IMG/VR virus record: IMGVR_UViG_3300005523_000016
Location: 1-23,213 of that record
DNA length: 23,213 nt
Reading direction: 5' to 3' (one strand)
DNA from: a virus
Below, piece after piece: positions 1 through 6,428 of the stretch. Position numbers and translations under genes: made by a program. Positions within the stretch are counted from its first letter, which is position 1. Each line of letters starts with the position of its first letter. The notes under the pieces were generated by a model that saw only the letters and a list, made by a program, of their open reading frames with translations, made no database searches and had not been told where the DNA came from.

Positions 1-455
1 CATGCAGGTCTTACATAAGTTGCATGGTAATGTGTTGCACCTTCTGTGAGGCCTCTATACTTGTCCCATTTAATAATGCTCCAAGCAATAGTTTGTGCTT
101 CTACCCATCTGTCTTCATTATTTGGATGATCTTTTTTTCCATCACACCACCAACTAAATTGACACTTATTTCTACGTGGATGCCCATTGCTATCATATAA
201 TCCTTCTTTAACAACTTCACAAATTGTTGTTGGAAATCTTGTATCTCTAACACGATTTAACACCACGTCTGCGACTGCGTATTTATCAGCTAAATTGCTA
301 CTTCTAGCCTCAAAATATATGTTTAAAGCTAAACAATGTTCTTGGGGAAAAGTATCTTCAGGAAAAGTAAATTCTTCATGTCCTTGAGCTGTTGCTTCTA
401 GTGCAATCCACCAAAAAAATGTAATAGCTATAAATGCCTTGTAAGTATGTTTCAT
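1..455 (-). CDS. SleB-type cell-wall hydrolase (endolysin), C-terminus cut by window edge
   Basis: The reading frame opens with ATG at 455 and runs off the left edge; 151 codons are visible and no stop is reached. Residues 1-23 look like a signal peptide: a basic start MKHTYK, a hydrophobic stretch and cleavage after ATA before QG. The mature part starts at about residue 40 with CLALNIYFEARSS, then ADVVLNRV, CQFSWWCDGK and TEGATHYHATYV. These are the hallmarks of the hydrolase_2/SleB family, including the Glu of YFEAR that is the usual catalytic acid. Such proteins cleave the glycan part of peptidoglycan, so the likely role is host lysis after Sec export to the periplasm, an inference. A late-type TTAAATAC motif at 470-477 lies just upstream with SD-like GAGG. 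The gene is truncated only by the window, so the full length is unknown. Confidence 0.85.
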   Translation of the reverse strand, partial: MKHTYKAFIAITFFWWIALEATAQGHEEFTFPEDTFPQEHCLALNIYFEARSSNLADKYAVADVVLNRVRDTRFPTTICEVVKEGLYDSNGHPRRNKCQFSWWCDGKKDHPNNEDRWVEAQTIAWSIIKWDKYRGLTEGATHYHATYVRPA

Positions 456-469
456 AATTGCCTCGTTTT

Positions 470-477
470 GTATTTAA
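470..477 (-). promoter_or_regulatory. Candidate T4-type late promoter for the cell-wall hydrolase
   Basis: The minus strand reads TTAAATACAAAACGAGG just before the hydrolase start at 455. The core TAAATA matches the T4 late -10 element (TATAAATA) in 7 of 8 positions, and the flank TAAATACAA recurs upstream of other late-type genes in this window. A lysis gene under late control is expected. Assigned by eye. Confidence 0.5.
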
Positions 478-512
478 TAATTTTTTAACCTACATTTTAT
501 GTGTAGTTTAAA

Positions 513-656
513 TTATGCACTTAATTTTTTTAAAACTGTTGCAATTTGATCAATCAGCCATTTTTCTTCATCACTAGGTACCCAACTTTGTTCAGGTTCT
601 AATGTATCAAATGTTTCCCACATGGCGTCTTGTTCAACTAAATTTTGTGAATCCAT
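513..656 (-). CDS. Small acidic hypothetical protein, 47 aa
   Basis: A 47-codon frame from ATG at 656 to TAA at 513. Its start overlaps the stop of the 120-aa gene as TAATG, the translational-coupling arrangement seen throughout this window, which is the main reason for calling it. The protein starts MDSQNLVEQDAMWETF and is acidic in its first two thirds, with three tryptophans (WETF, SWVP, KWLI) and a basic tail VLKKLSA. No domain is recognised. It would share the transcript that starts at the promoter at 1050-1078. It may not be conserved; coding is inferred from overlap and composition only. Confidence 0.55.
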   Translation of the reverse strand: MDSQNLVEQDAMWETFDTLEPEQSWVPSDEEKWLIDQIATVLKKLSA

Positions 657-1018
657 TAATTACGCCTCATTCTAGCAATGTCTTTAGCATCTTCTTTCTT
701 ATCTGCAAATATAGGAACCATATTAGACTTATGCATAGTAGCAACACCTAGTAGTTGTCGCTCACCTGAATATACATTACGATCTTTTTGTACAGCAACT
801 CCGTCAATTCTATCACTTGTAGGTATTTTGTTACCAGATGGTGAAGAATAATCAGGCATTGGTGCACGATAATCTTGTGTGGGTTTATTCACACCCATTT
901 TCTTGAGCCACTTTTCGTGTTCTGCTTGTGCCTGCTGTAGCTTTTTAGATTTGGATTGTTTCTGTTTACGACTGTATTGTGTTGTGGTCATGTAAGGACC
1001 CACAAGATGCATAGACAT
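656..1018 (-). CDS. Conserved phage hypothetical protein, 120 aa
   Basis: Begins at ATG 1018 behind an SD-like GGAG (ATGGAGTATAAA) and a sigma70-like promoter at 1050-1078. The N-terminal third (residues 15-45) is rich in Lys, Gln and Arg, as in a short basic coiled helix. The C-terminus holds LLGVATMHKSNMVPIFADKK followed by EDAKDIARMRRN. From memory this Met-His-Lys-Ser-Asn box followed by an acidic helix and a final Arg-rich end recurs in small proteins of marine tailed phages; no function is known to me. A later start at Met10 is possible. It is the first gene of a two-gene unit with the 47-aa ORF. Confidence 0.8.
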   Translation of the reverse strand: MSMHLVGPYMTTTQYSRKQKQSKSKKLQQAQAEHEKWLKKMGVNKPTQDYRAPMPDYSSPSGNKIPTSDRIDGVAVQKDRNVYSGERQLLGVATMHKSNMVPIFADKKEDAKDIARMRRN

Positions 1019-1049
1019 ATTTTATACTCCATAAAGTTATACTATATAC

Positions 1050-1078
1050 TTTATAACGTATAATTTTACATTTGTCAA
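1050..1078 (-). promoter_or_regulatory. Sigma70-like promoter, TTGACA-N17-TATAAA
   Basis: On the minus strand the -35 TTGACA lies at 1073-1078 and the -10 TATAAA at 1050-1055, with exactly 17 bp between. It sits in the gap between the 89-aa gene (stop at 1082) and the 120-aa gene (start at 1018), leaving a leader of roughly 25 nt. This suits early transcription by host RNA polymerase. Confidence 0.7.
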
Positions 1079-1081
1079 CCT

Positions 1082-1351
1082 TTACATATTTTGATCAGAA
1101 TTATCCCAGTGATGTAAATTAGACCTATTGCGTGGTTTCGGTAGTTTTTTACCTTGAAGTTGTGCATATTGTTTAGACCAATCTTTTAATTGTTCTAATC
1201 TATTCACCAGCCAATCATAATTATGATCACCTTCTTGCATTATAGAAAGTTGATCTTCTACATTTTGTTGCATTCTATGGATCCAACTACGCATTTCTGC
1301 AATAGTTGTAGCACTTGTAGAATTATGTCTTTCTGGTAACTTATAAACCAT
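1082..1351 (-). CDS. Hypothetical protein, 89 aa, helical
   Basis: ATG at 1351 follows directly on the stop of the nuclease gene (TAA then ATG), so it is probably translated from the same message. Residues 15-65 form a run of polar and hydrophobic heptads (TTIAEMRSWIHRMQQNVEDQ, then YDWLVNRLEQLKDWSKQYAQ), which suggests a helical hairpin or coiled coil. The tail KLPKPRNRSNLHH is basic. I do not recognise a family. Placement behind a nuclease gene could mean a DNA-related role, but that is only context. Confidence 0.7.
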   Translation of the reverse strand: MVYKLPERHNSTSATTIAEMRSWIHRMQQNVEDQLSIMQEGDHNYDWLVNRLEQLKDWSKQYAQLQGKKLPKPRNRSNLHHWDNSDQNM

Positions 1352-1801
1352 TTAGTCCTCTAATTTAACAATACCTTCGCTTAATAAACGTTCTCTGTTT
1401 GCCATATGAGCGGCTTGGACATCATCTTTATTTTGTCCTTCATATTTTACTGCATGACCTTCTTCTATCATAATTTCTGTAGCCATTCGCCAGCTATCAG
1501 TAGGTGCATGATATACACTAAAATCTCCTAAGATACGACCAAATTTGCCTTTCATATCTTCTCCATTTTTGTTTATACGTGTTCTAAGAACCCCACCGTC
1601 ACCTAGTAATTCGGTTAATCTTTTTTTACTTGCTAAACCAAAAGCTTTTTCTGTAAGATCACGTGTTCTTGATTCAGGAGTATCAATGCCCATTATTCTT
1701 ACTCTCTCGTCTTTTAAAACCACACCAAAACCTAAATCAATATCAACATCTACTGTGTCACCATCAACAATTTTAACTACGGTTGCTTTATATTCATACA
1801 T
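1352..1801 (-). CDS. Thermonuclease-like (SNase-family) endonuclease
   Basis: A single SNase domain fills the 149-aa protein. Residues 8-22 hold the opening VVKIVDGDTVDVDID, with the calcium-binding Asp pattern. R35 and E43 (in VRIMGIDTPES) and R89 (in KGKFGR) fall where staphylococcal nuclease has its catalytic Arg35, Glu43 and Arg87, so the active site appears complete. The family cleaves DNA and RNA to 3'-phosphate ends with calcium. There is no signal peptide, so it should act in the cytoplasm, perhaps on host DNA, an inference. SD GAGGAG precedes the ATG. It follows two small membrane-protein genes and is followed without a gap by the 89-aa gene. Similar genes are known in marine T4-like phages. 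Confidence 0.9.
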   Translation of the reverse strand: MYEYKATVVKIVDGDTVDVDIDLGFGVVLKDERVRIMGIDTPESRTRDLTEKAFGLASKKRLTELLGDGGVLRTRINKNGEDMKGKFGRILGDFSVYHAPTDSWRMATEIMIEEGHAVKYEGQNKDDVQAAHMANRERLLSEGIVKLED

Positions 1802-1811
1802 TTATTTCTCC

Positions 1812-1952
1812 TCACTTAATATATTTTTTCATCAATAAATAAATTGCATAACAGGCAAATAAGTATGCCGTTGCTACACCTACATCAACTAAGTGTTCTC
1901 GCATATGATATATAAATTCTATGCCGGCTTGTACATCACCTTGTGTTTCCAT
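1812..1952 (-). CDS. Small single-pass membrane protein, 46 aa
   Basis: ATG at 1952 lies one base after the stop of the 80-aa membrane protein and has a strong SD (GAGGGAG) inside that gene's last codons. The product starts METQGDVQAGIEFIYHMREH and then has a membrane segment at about residues 23-41 (VGVATAYLFACYAIYLLM), ending KKYIK. A short polar N-terminus, one hydrophobic helix and a basic C-terminus is the layout of many small holin or antiholin proteins. With no homology this is only a possibility. The next gene (nuclease) begins 11 nt downstream. Confidence 0.65.
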   Translation of the reverse strand: METQGDVQAGIEFIYHMREHLVDVGVATAYLFACYAIYLLMKKYIK

Positions 1953-1953
1953 T

Positions 1954-2196
1954 TTATTCTCCCTCTATGTCAACTTCCTTCTGTACCATCGAATCCTCCG
2001 TCATCGTCGATTCTTCGCTCATCACGGGGTCCTCGTCTTTTTTTTTGAAAGTAGAATCAAAATCTAGTGCAGTTACAAAGATTGTTACGGCCGCTAACAT
2101 AGGCATAGTATAAACCATTTTTTCTGTGGCAAATGCTACTGCATATGTAGGCAGTAATATAGCAGTTGCTTTAATGATAGCAAGTTTAAAATTCAT
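1954..2196 (-). CDS. Small membrane protein, 80 aa, acidic tail
   Basis: Begins at ATG 2196 behind an SD-like AAGGTAG and a late-type GATAAATAG motif at 2219-2227. Two hydrophobic stretches, residues 5-22 (LAIIKATAILLPTYAVAF) and 30-44 (TMPMLAAVTIFVTAL), suggest a membrane hairpin. A basic KKK and a strongly acidic tail with many Glu, Asp and Met follow. Family not recognised. A holin-type role is conceivable because it is paired with a second small membrane protein, but the lysis hydrolase lies 1.5 kb away, so this stays a guess. Confidence 0.7.
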   Translation of the reverse strand: MNFKLAIIKATAILLPTYAVAFATEKMVYTMPMLAAVTIFVTALDFDSTFKKKDEDPVMSEESTMTEDSMVQKEVDIEGE

Positions 2197-2218
2197 AATC
2201 TACCTTAGTAATATACTA

Positions 2219-2227
2219 CTATTTATC
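2219..2227 (-). promoter_or_regulatory. Candidate late promoter (GATAAATAG)
   Basis: The minus strand reads GATAAATAGTAGTATA, overlapping the stop codon of the dehydrogenase gene and 23 nt before the next ATG at 2196. It differs from the T4 late octamer TATAAATA at one position. It would start a transcript for the small membrane proteins. Confidence 0.4.
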
Positions 2228-2783
2228 TAAGGTTAGCTTTCATAGGATGGTGCCATATTGCCAATTCAAAAATCTGTATATCTTGAGGTTGATCAATACA
2301 ATATTTTACATTTTTAGCTACTATTTCTGGATCCATTTTTTTAAATATACGTAACATTTTTACCATATCAGTATCAGTCCACCCAGCAATAATATTAGTT
2401 ACTCTACACTTTTGATTGCCGTTATTCATAGTAGTCAAACAAGCTTGTTTCACTCTATTGTGTAATTCTTGTTTATTAATTACATAGGATCCAAATTTAG
2501 ATTTAGTTTCAGGATAGTAACTAGAACTGCCTATATTAACTATAGTTTTTTCCTTATATCTCCAGTCTTGCCAAAATAAATTAAATAATTGTAATTGTGC
2601 ATCTTTAGATTGTGCATTATTAATAAAGATATCAAAATCTTTTGCTTCTTCAAATATTATTTCAGGTTGGTTAATATTATAGCCATTACTTCTGCTATAG
2701 CCAATTACATCATGCTCTTGTCCAAGTAGATCATAGATAGCCTGCCCTATACCTTTTGTATGGCCGGTTATTGCTATTTTCAT
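2223..2783 (-). CDS. Short-chain dehydrogenase/reductase-like protein
   Basis: A compact 186-aa Rossmann protein. Residues 1-14 give the NAD(P)-binding start MKIAITGHTKGIG (TGxxxGxG). NNAQ at about 55-58 replaces the usual NNAG. SSS at about 86-88 and SYVINK (YxxxK) at about 99-104 supply the catalytic Ser, Tyr and Lys, and GWTDTDM matches the PGxxxTxM region. The fold and active site are therefore complete although the protein is short for the family (about 250). Its ATG overlaps the stop of the radical SAM gene as ATGA, so the two are co-translated and may act on one substrate. The substrate cannot be told from sequence. Confidence 0.85.
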   Translation of the reverse strand: MKIAITGHTKGIGQAIYDLLGQEHDVIGYSRSNGYNINQPEIIFEEAKDFDIFINNAQSKDAQLQLFNLFWQDWRYKEKTIVNIGSSSYYPETKSKFGSYVINKQELHNRVKQACLTTMNNGNQKCRVTNIIAGWTDTDMVKMLRIFKKMDPEIVAKNVKYCIDQPQDIQIFELAIWHHPMKANLR

Positions 2784-4468
2784 GCTAAGGCCATTTCCTC
2801 ATTTAAGGATCTAACGTGATTAATTAATTTCAATTCAGTGTGGTAATTATCAATCCATTTACGATTACGTTCATACACAGGTTGAGGAACAACTTTTGCT
2901 GTAAGTATTCCAACAGACTCTAAATGATCGTATCCTAAACTACGTAACCGAGGATAAGCCCAAAAGTTTGTGTTATAACTGAAGTGTCTTTCAAATGCTG
3001 TTTTAGGATGATCTATAAGCATTTTTTCCCATTCAAGTGACATTTCTTGTGCGTCATGCAAATCCATTGTATTATGTTTCCAATAATAGTTAGGATAATA
3101 TTCTAAATGGATACCATAAGGATTGTCTGGCTTTCCGGTAAATGCTGGAGATTTACTATCATTGCCATCAGATACAAAAAATAATTCATATTGTATTTTG
3201 TCTAAGACACGTTGCTCTTGAAACCATCTTGCTGTATTACGTAAACTTTCCCTGGTTTCGCCAGGTAGGCCAATAATCATGCTTGCTAATATGAACACAT
3301 CGTCTTGTGCAACTTCACGCATCCATGTAATTATTTCTTTAATTTTCTCTGGATCTAAACCTTTTCCAGCTAATTTACCAGCTGTATGATCTAAAGTTTC
3401 TACTCCTAAAAATACACCTCGACAACCCATGTCAATCATCTTAGGCCACATTTCTGGATATTTATGAAACATATCAGGTCTACAATAGCTTATCCATTCC
3501 ATCTTAAAAGGTAAACTTTTAATTACTTTATGCATCATATTGATCTTTTCTGGACTATCATTAACAGTATCATCAGTAAGCATATATCCAGTAACACCAA
3601 AATTTTCGTAGTTATAGAGTAATTCTTCTCTTAAACAATCTGCATCTTTTATTAATGTTCCTCTAATATCGTAAAAGCAAAACTTGCAACCAAATCTACA
3701 ACCTTTGCTAATTTCTAAAGGCATCCATTCACCATTTTTTATAGCCATATTGTGTTGAAAATTACCTTTCAATACTTTTGCACCAGTTGATGCCATTTTA
3801 GTTTCATTAATAAAATATATTCCATTTTTTTCGTGTACTTTTTTAGGATCAAGTTCACCATTTAAAAATTCTACTATTGTATCTTCAGCATATCCGTTGA
3901 ATACATAATTTATGTATTTTTGAAATGCTGTAGGAAAATTTGCTTCTGGTCTTGTTTTAAAATGTATTTTGTAAAATAAATCTGTGATAGCACCACCTAG
4001 TATAAATTCTATATCTGGATTGATTTCATGGATACCTTCAAACCAATCATGGACTTTTGCGTGTCTTGTAAACCATAAATTAAAGTCTTGAGCTCTTGGA
4101 TTAAATGTATTAAGCAAAAACGTTGTTGATAGACCTATGTAATAAGTATCTTCGTTTATAAAATTTTCTATATATTGGTGGAAGTTTTCTATTTTTGTAA
4201 ACCAGTCAATAACAACACATTCCCAATCAGGGCAGTTTTCATTAATAGAACTGGCTACAGCATATGGACCCATGTACCGGCTCCAAAATGTATACTTGTT
4301 GTTAGTAGAAATCATTTTGACTTCGTACTTTTCGTTAGCTTTTTCAAGATGTTCTAAATGCTGTTGATTAAATTCATCCTCACTTAAATCTTCAAGAGCA
4401 GACTGTGTGGATCCGGTTATGTCATTATCAAAAATATCATTTAGTAGAATAATTCTTTTTTTACCCAT
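2780..4468 (-). CDS. Radical SAM enzyme, possibly with a B12-binding-like N-terminal fold
   Basis: The 562-aa protein has a radical SAM core at about residues 245-450. SKGCRFGCKFC holds the CxxxCxxC cluster ligands C257, C261 and C264, followed by MLTDDTVNDS, GVFLGVETLD and MIIGLPGET, the strand motifs of the family. Residues 65-215 contain YYIGLSTTF and IEFILGGAITD, which resemble the cobalamin-binding-like domain that often precedes this core, but I see no clear DxHxxG B12 motif. The C-terminal 110 residues may be a substrate domain. The gene is first in an operon with the dehydrogenase (4-nt overlap), behind a sigma70-like promoter at 4493-4521. The reaction is unknown; metabolite or modified-sugar chemistry would suit the partner enzyme. 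Confidence 0.87.
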   Translation of the reverse strand: MGKKRIILLNDIFDNDITGSTQSALEDLSEDEFNQQHLEHLEKANEKYEVKMISTNNKYTFWSRYMGPYAVASSINENCPDWECVVIDWFTKIENFHQYIENFINEDTYYIGLSTTFLLNTFNPRAQDFNLWFTRHAKVHDWFEGIHEINPDIEFILGGAITDLFYKIHFKTRPEANFPTAFQKYINYVFNGYAEDTIVEFLNGELDPKKVHEKNGIYFINETKMASTGAKVLKGNFQHNMAIKNGEWMPLEISKGCRFGCKFCFYDIRGTLIKDADCLREELLYNYENFGVTGYMLTDDTVNDSPEKINMMHKVIKSLPFKMEWISYCRPDMFHKYPEMWPKMIDMGCRGVFLGVETLDHTAGKLAGKGLDPEKIKEIITWMREVAQDDVFILASMIIGLPGETRESLRNTARWFQEQRVLDKIQYELFFVSDGNDSKSPAFTGKPDNPYGIHLEYYPNYYWKHNTMDLHDAQEMSLEWEKMLIDHPKTAFERHFSYNTNFWAYPRLRSLGYDHLESVGILTAKVVPQPVYERNRKWIDNYHTELKLINHVRSLNEEMALA

Positions 4469-4492
4469 ACATATACCTTTTATATATATTCA

Positions 4493-4521
4493 AGTATACC
4501 ATATTTTATACTATATTGCAA
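4493..4521 (-). promoter_or_regulatory. Sigma70-like promoter, TTGCAA-N17-TATACT
   Basis: The minus strand carries TTGCAA at 4516-4521 and TATACT at 4493-4498 with a 17-bp spacer, 25 nt before the radical SAM start. A late-type AATAAATAC (4522-4530) abuts its -35 box, so the operon could be read both early and late. Confidence 0.55.
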
Positions 4522-4530
4522 GTATTTATT
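4522..4530 (-). promoter_or_regulatory. Candidate late promoter (AATAAATAC)
   Basis: AATAAATAC on the minus strand, 54 nt before the radical SAM start and adjoining the -35 of the sigma70-like promoter. It matches the TAAATAC core found before the hydrolase, tail fibre and other late-type genes. Confidence 0.35.
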
Positions 4531-4551
4531 TGTGTTTTTTAATTGGAAAAT

Positions 4552-4577
4552 AAAAGAGTGCCCGAAGACACTCTTTT
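4552..4577 (-). terminator. Rho-independent terminator with UUCG loop after the porin-like gene
   Basis: Arms 4552-4560 and 4569-4577 pair (AAAAGAGTG with CACTCTTTT). On the minus strand the stem is closed by C(UUCG)G, an exceptionally stable tetraloop, and ends in a U run. It lies 19 nt past the porin-like stop at 4596. On the plus strand the loop would be CGAA, so the structure is best as a minus-strand terminator. Confidence 0.85.
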
Positions 4578-4580
4578 TAC

Positions 4581-4597
4581 AAATACAAATTGTATTT
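4581..4597. repeat. 17-nt inverted repeat at the end of the porin-like gene
   Basis: Arms AAATACAA (4581-4588) and TTGTATTT (4590-4597) are perfect reverse complements around one base. The minus-strand arm together with the stop codon spells CTAAATACAA, the same string seen in candidate late promoters at 19449-19457 and 20691-20699. It lies between the stop codon and the terminator. Confidence 0.6.
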
Positions 4598-5360
4598 AGA
4601 AACTAAATGATACGTGAGCAGTTGGTGTCCAATCTTCAGCATCAATATTATAATTAATATCAGTACCTAAAGTAATACCAGACACATTATGATCATATCC
4701 TAAACCAATGTTTTGAATTAAATCATCTTTGTCACCGTTTGCATAAACCTTTGCACTTGCAATGGTTGTTACACCTTCAAAACCAAGTTTTTCAAGATCA
4801 GTATCATAAGTTACTGCACCACCAAGACCAGCACCACCAACATTAAAGTCAGCAAGTGATGCTCCGATGATTACATTTTCACTATCAAGATTATAATCAA
4901 CAGCACCAGTAATTTTTCCTATTCCTGCTCCTACTGTATATGAACCTTGTAAGTTGCTTAAATCTGTTACATCTGCAGTAACGTCAGTAAAGCCTAAAGC
5001 AATATTGCCAGCACCCATATTGGCCTGCAAACTGTCACTCATTGCTGGTATTGAAAGAGTATGTTCTCCTTCTGCACCAACCCAAACATCACCTTGTTTA
5101 CCCAAAGATAAACCTACCATGTTTACTGTTGTTCCAATGTGCCATTCGTCAATATCAAAGTCACCGCCAGGTACAGCTTTAAGTTCAATGCTACCGTTTG
5201 CTACATTTCCTGCGGCAATGCCTAATGTGAATTCTGTGGTAGCACCCCAGTTGCCTGCATTCGTTTCAGCAACTGTGGATTTAATCTCTCCCGAGAGGTC
5301 TGCGGCATTTGCTGAACCAGCAAAAATAATAGCCGCTAAAGTAATAAATACCATACGCAT
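4596..5360 (-). CDS. Secreted beta-barrel, porin-like outer membrane protein
   Basis: The 254-aa protein opens with a clear Sec signal peptide, residues 1-19 (MRMVFITLAAIIFAGSANA), with cleavage before ADLSGEIKS. The rest alternates Gly-rich, amphipathic stretches such as TEFTLGIAAGN, NMVGLSLGKQG, YTVGAGIGKITGAVDYNL and QNIGLGYDHNVSGITLG. The chain ends in VSFSF, and a C-terminal aromatic residue after alternating hydrophobics is the insertion signal of Gram-negative barrel proteins. This points to a small porin-type barrel of perhaps 12-14 strands. The start is supported by SD AAGGGA. The gene is a single unit: late-type motif and leader hairpin upstream, UUCG terminator downstream. A phage-made barrel could alter uptake or block superinfection; both are inference. 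Confidence 0.75.
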   Translation of the reverse strand: MRMVFITLAAIIFAGSANAADLSGEIKSTVAETNAGNWGATTEFTLGIAAGNVANGSIELKAVPGGDFDIDEWHIGTTVNMVGLSLGKQGDVWVGAEGEHTLSIPAMSDSLQANMGAGNIALGFTDVTADVTDLSNLQGSYTVGAGIGKITGAVDYNLDSENVIIGASLADFNVGGAGLGGAVTYDTDLEKLGFEGVTTIASAKVYANGDKDDLIQNIGLGYDHNVSGITLGTDINYNIDAEDWTPTAHVSFSF

Positions 5361-5386
5361 ATTTCGATTCCCTTCTTTTTATGCTA

Positions 5387-5423
5387 AAAAGTGGGTTGGA
5401 ATAGTTGTTTCCTTCCCACTTTT
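5387..5423 (-). promoter_or_regulatory. Leader stem-loop upstream of the porin-like gene
   Basis: Arms 5387-5395 and 5415-5423 form a 9-bp stem (AAAAGTGGG with CCCACTTTT on the minus strand), extended by AGGAA/TTCC across an AA/AA internal loop. It starts right after the late-type CTAAATAG, so it would be at or very near the 5' end of the mRNA. Because a U run follows, it could alternatively terminate transcripts arriving from the TauD-like gene. Confidence 0.6.
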
Positions 5424-5431
5424 CTATTTAG
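5424..5431 (-). promoter_or_regulatory. Candidate late promoter (CTAAATAG)
   Basis: CTAAATAG on the minus strand, 64 nt before the porin-like start and directly followed by the leader hairpin. It shares the TAAATA core of the other late-type sites here. Confidence 0.4.
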
Positions 5432-5478
5432 TCCTTAGGAAATTATGATAAGCTAGTATAGAACAAATGTTGTGTTAA

Positions 5479-6399
5479 TTATGCAACAATGTTGTTATTT
5501 TTAGCAATAAAGTTATTGTAATTTGATATTCTAAATGTAATCCTATGCAACACTCTTTTTGCAAGGATTTCTGGATCATTTTGATCTCTTTTGTGTAGTG
5601 TTAGTAATTGATCCATTAACACAATATCGCCTGGTTCATACCAATGCTGATAAATGTATTTTTCCTGAAACATATGATCATATAAGCGTTGGAACAGTGT
5701 TTCATCTTTTGTTATAATTTTACACTTGTTGTTGGTATAAAAATAAATGCCTTTCACACCTGCAATGTTTTGTTGAAGCAACCACATCTTATAAGGTTTG
5801 TCATCTGCTGAATCTTTCTTCATCATTTTTAATTGTGTTTCAGATAACCCTTTAGCCCATACTTCTGGTGTATATTCATATTCACAATAAACACCTTCTA
5901 ATTCTTTTTTGAATGATTCCGATAAATCTGCATAGGCTAAATTTGTATTCAAATAACTTGTGCTGGTGTTTTCACAACCTTCATAACCTTGTAGTGCTAC
6001 ACCATCAGCACGATCCAGTCCATTTAGATTAGCGTGCCAATCCAATATGCCTGAACTGAATATACCTGTTGATATACCTTTTTTATTCTTTTTTGCAGTT
6101 GTTCTTTGTATAGGATATAATTCTTTGTCTTTATTCCATTCAGAGGTAGAAGGAGGCGTTCTTCCAAGATAAAATTCTCCTTCTTTTGTATATATGAATT
6201 GTCTATAATTAGCAATAGTGCCTATACGTTCAATAAAATTTACAAAGTGATACGGAAGACGATTTTGTTTTTTTAGTACCACTATTAAATTATTTTGTAG
6301 TAATTCTTTAATGCCAAGAACATCATCACCACTAATATTTGCAATGTCAACATCATTAACTTTTACAGCTACACCATTATTAATATATTGAAATTGCAT
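5479..6399 (-). CDS. TauD/TfdA-like 2OG-Fe(II) oxygenase with altered metal triad
   Basis: The 306-aa protein follows the TauD/TfdA plan. An N-terminal NNLIVVLKKQ strand comes first, then LDWHANLNG at about 119-127. GVALQGYEGCENTSTSYLNT follows, then AYADLSESFKKELEGV. The C-terminal box EPGDIVLMDQLLTLHKRD (255-272) and KRVLHRITF supply the distal His269 and the Arg that normally binds 2-oxoglutarate. The proximal HxD reads H122-A-N124, so the Asp ligand is replaced by Asn (codon AAT). The family hydroxylates small molecules such as taurine using iron and 2-oxoglutarate. Here the chemistry may differ or activity may be lost. The start has only a weak SD. No partner gene is evident next to it. 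Confidence 0.75.
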   Translation of the reverse strand: MQFQYINNGVAVKVNDVDIANISGDDVLGIKELLQNNLIVVLKKQNRLPYHFVNFIERIGTIANYRQFIYTKEGEFYLGRTPPSTSEWNKDKELYPIQRTTAKKNKKGISTGIFSSGILDWHANLNGLDRADGVALQGYEGCENTSTSYLNTNLAYADLSESFKKELEGVYCEYEYTPEVWAKGLSETQLKMMKKDSADDKPYKMWLLQQNIAGVKGIYFYTNNKCKIITKDETLFQRLYDHMFQEKYIYQHWYEPGDIVLMDQLLTLHKRDQNDPEILAKRVLHRITFRISNYNNFIAKNNNIVA

Positions 6400-6428
6400 A
6401 TTATAATTTATCTTAGTATTTGGTAATG

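Noticed and set aside
187-387. Plus-strand ORF of 66 aa
   Set aside because: It is the antisense shadow of the SleB-type hydrolase, which has a clear domain and signal peptide.
4954-5448. Plus-strand ORF of 164 aa opposite the porin-like gene
   Set aside because: Ser/Pro-rich low-complexity translation antisense to a gene with signal peptide, barrel end and its own terminator; no SD.
6024-6215. 63-aa minus ORF within the TauD-like gene
   Set aside because: Alternate frame of the oxygenase; Lys/Ile/Leu-rich translation typical of AT-rich shadow frames.
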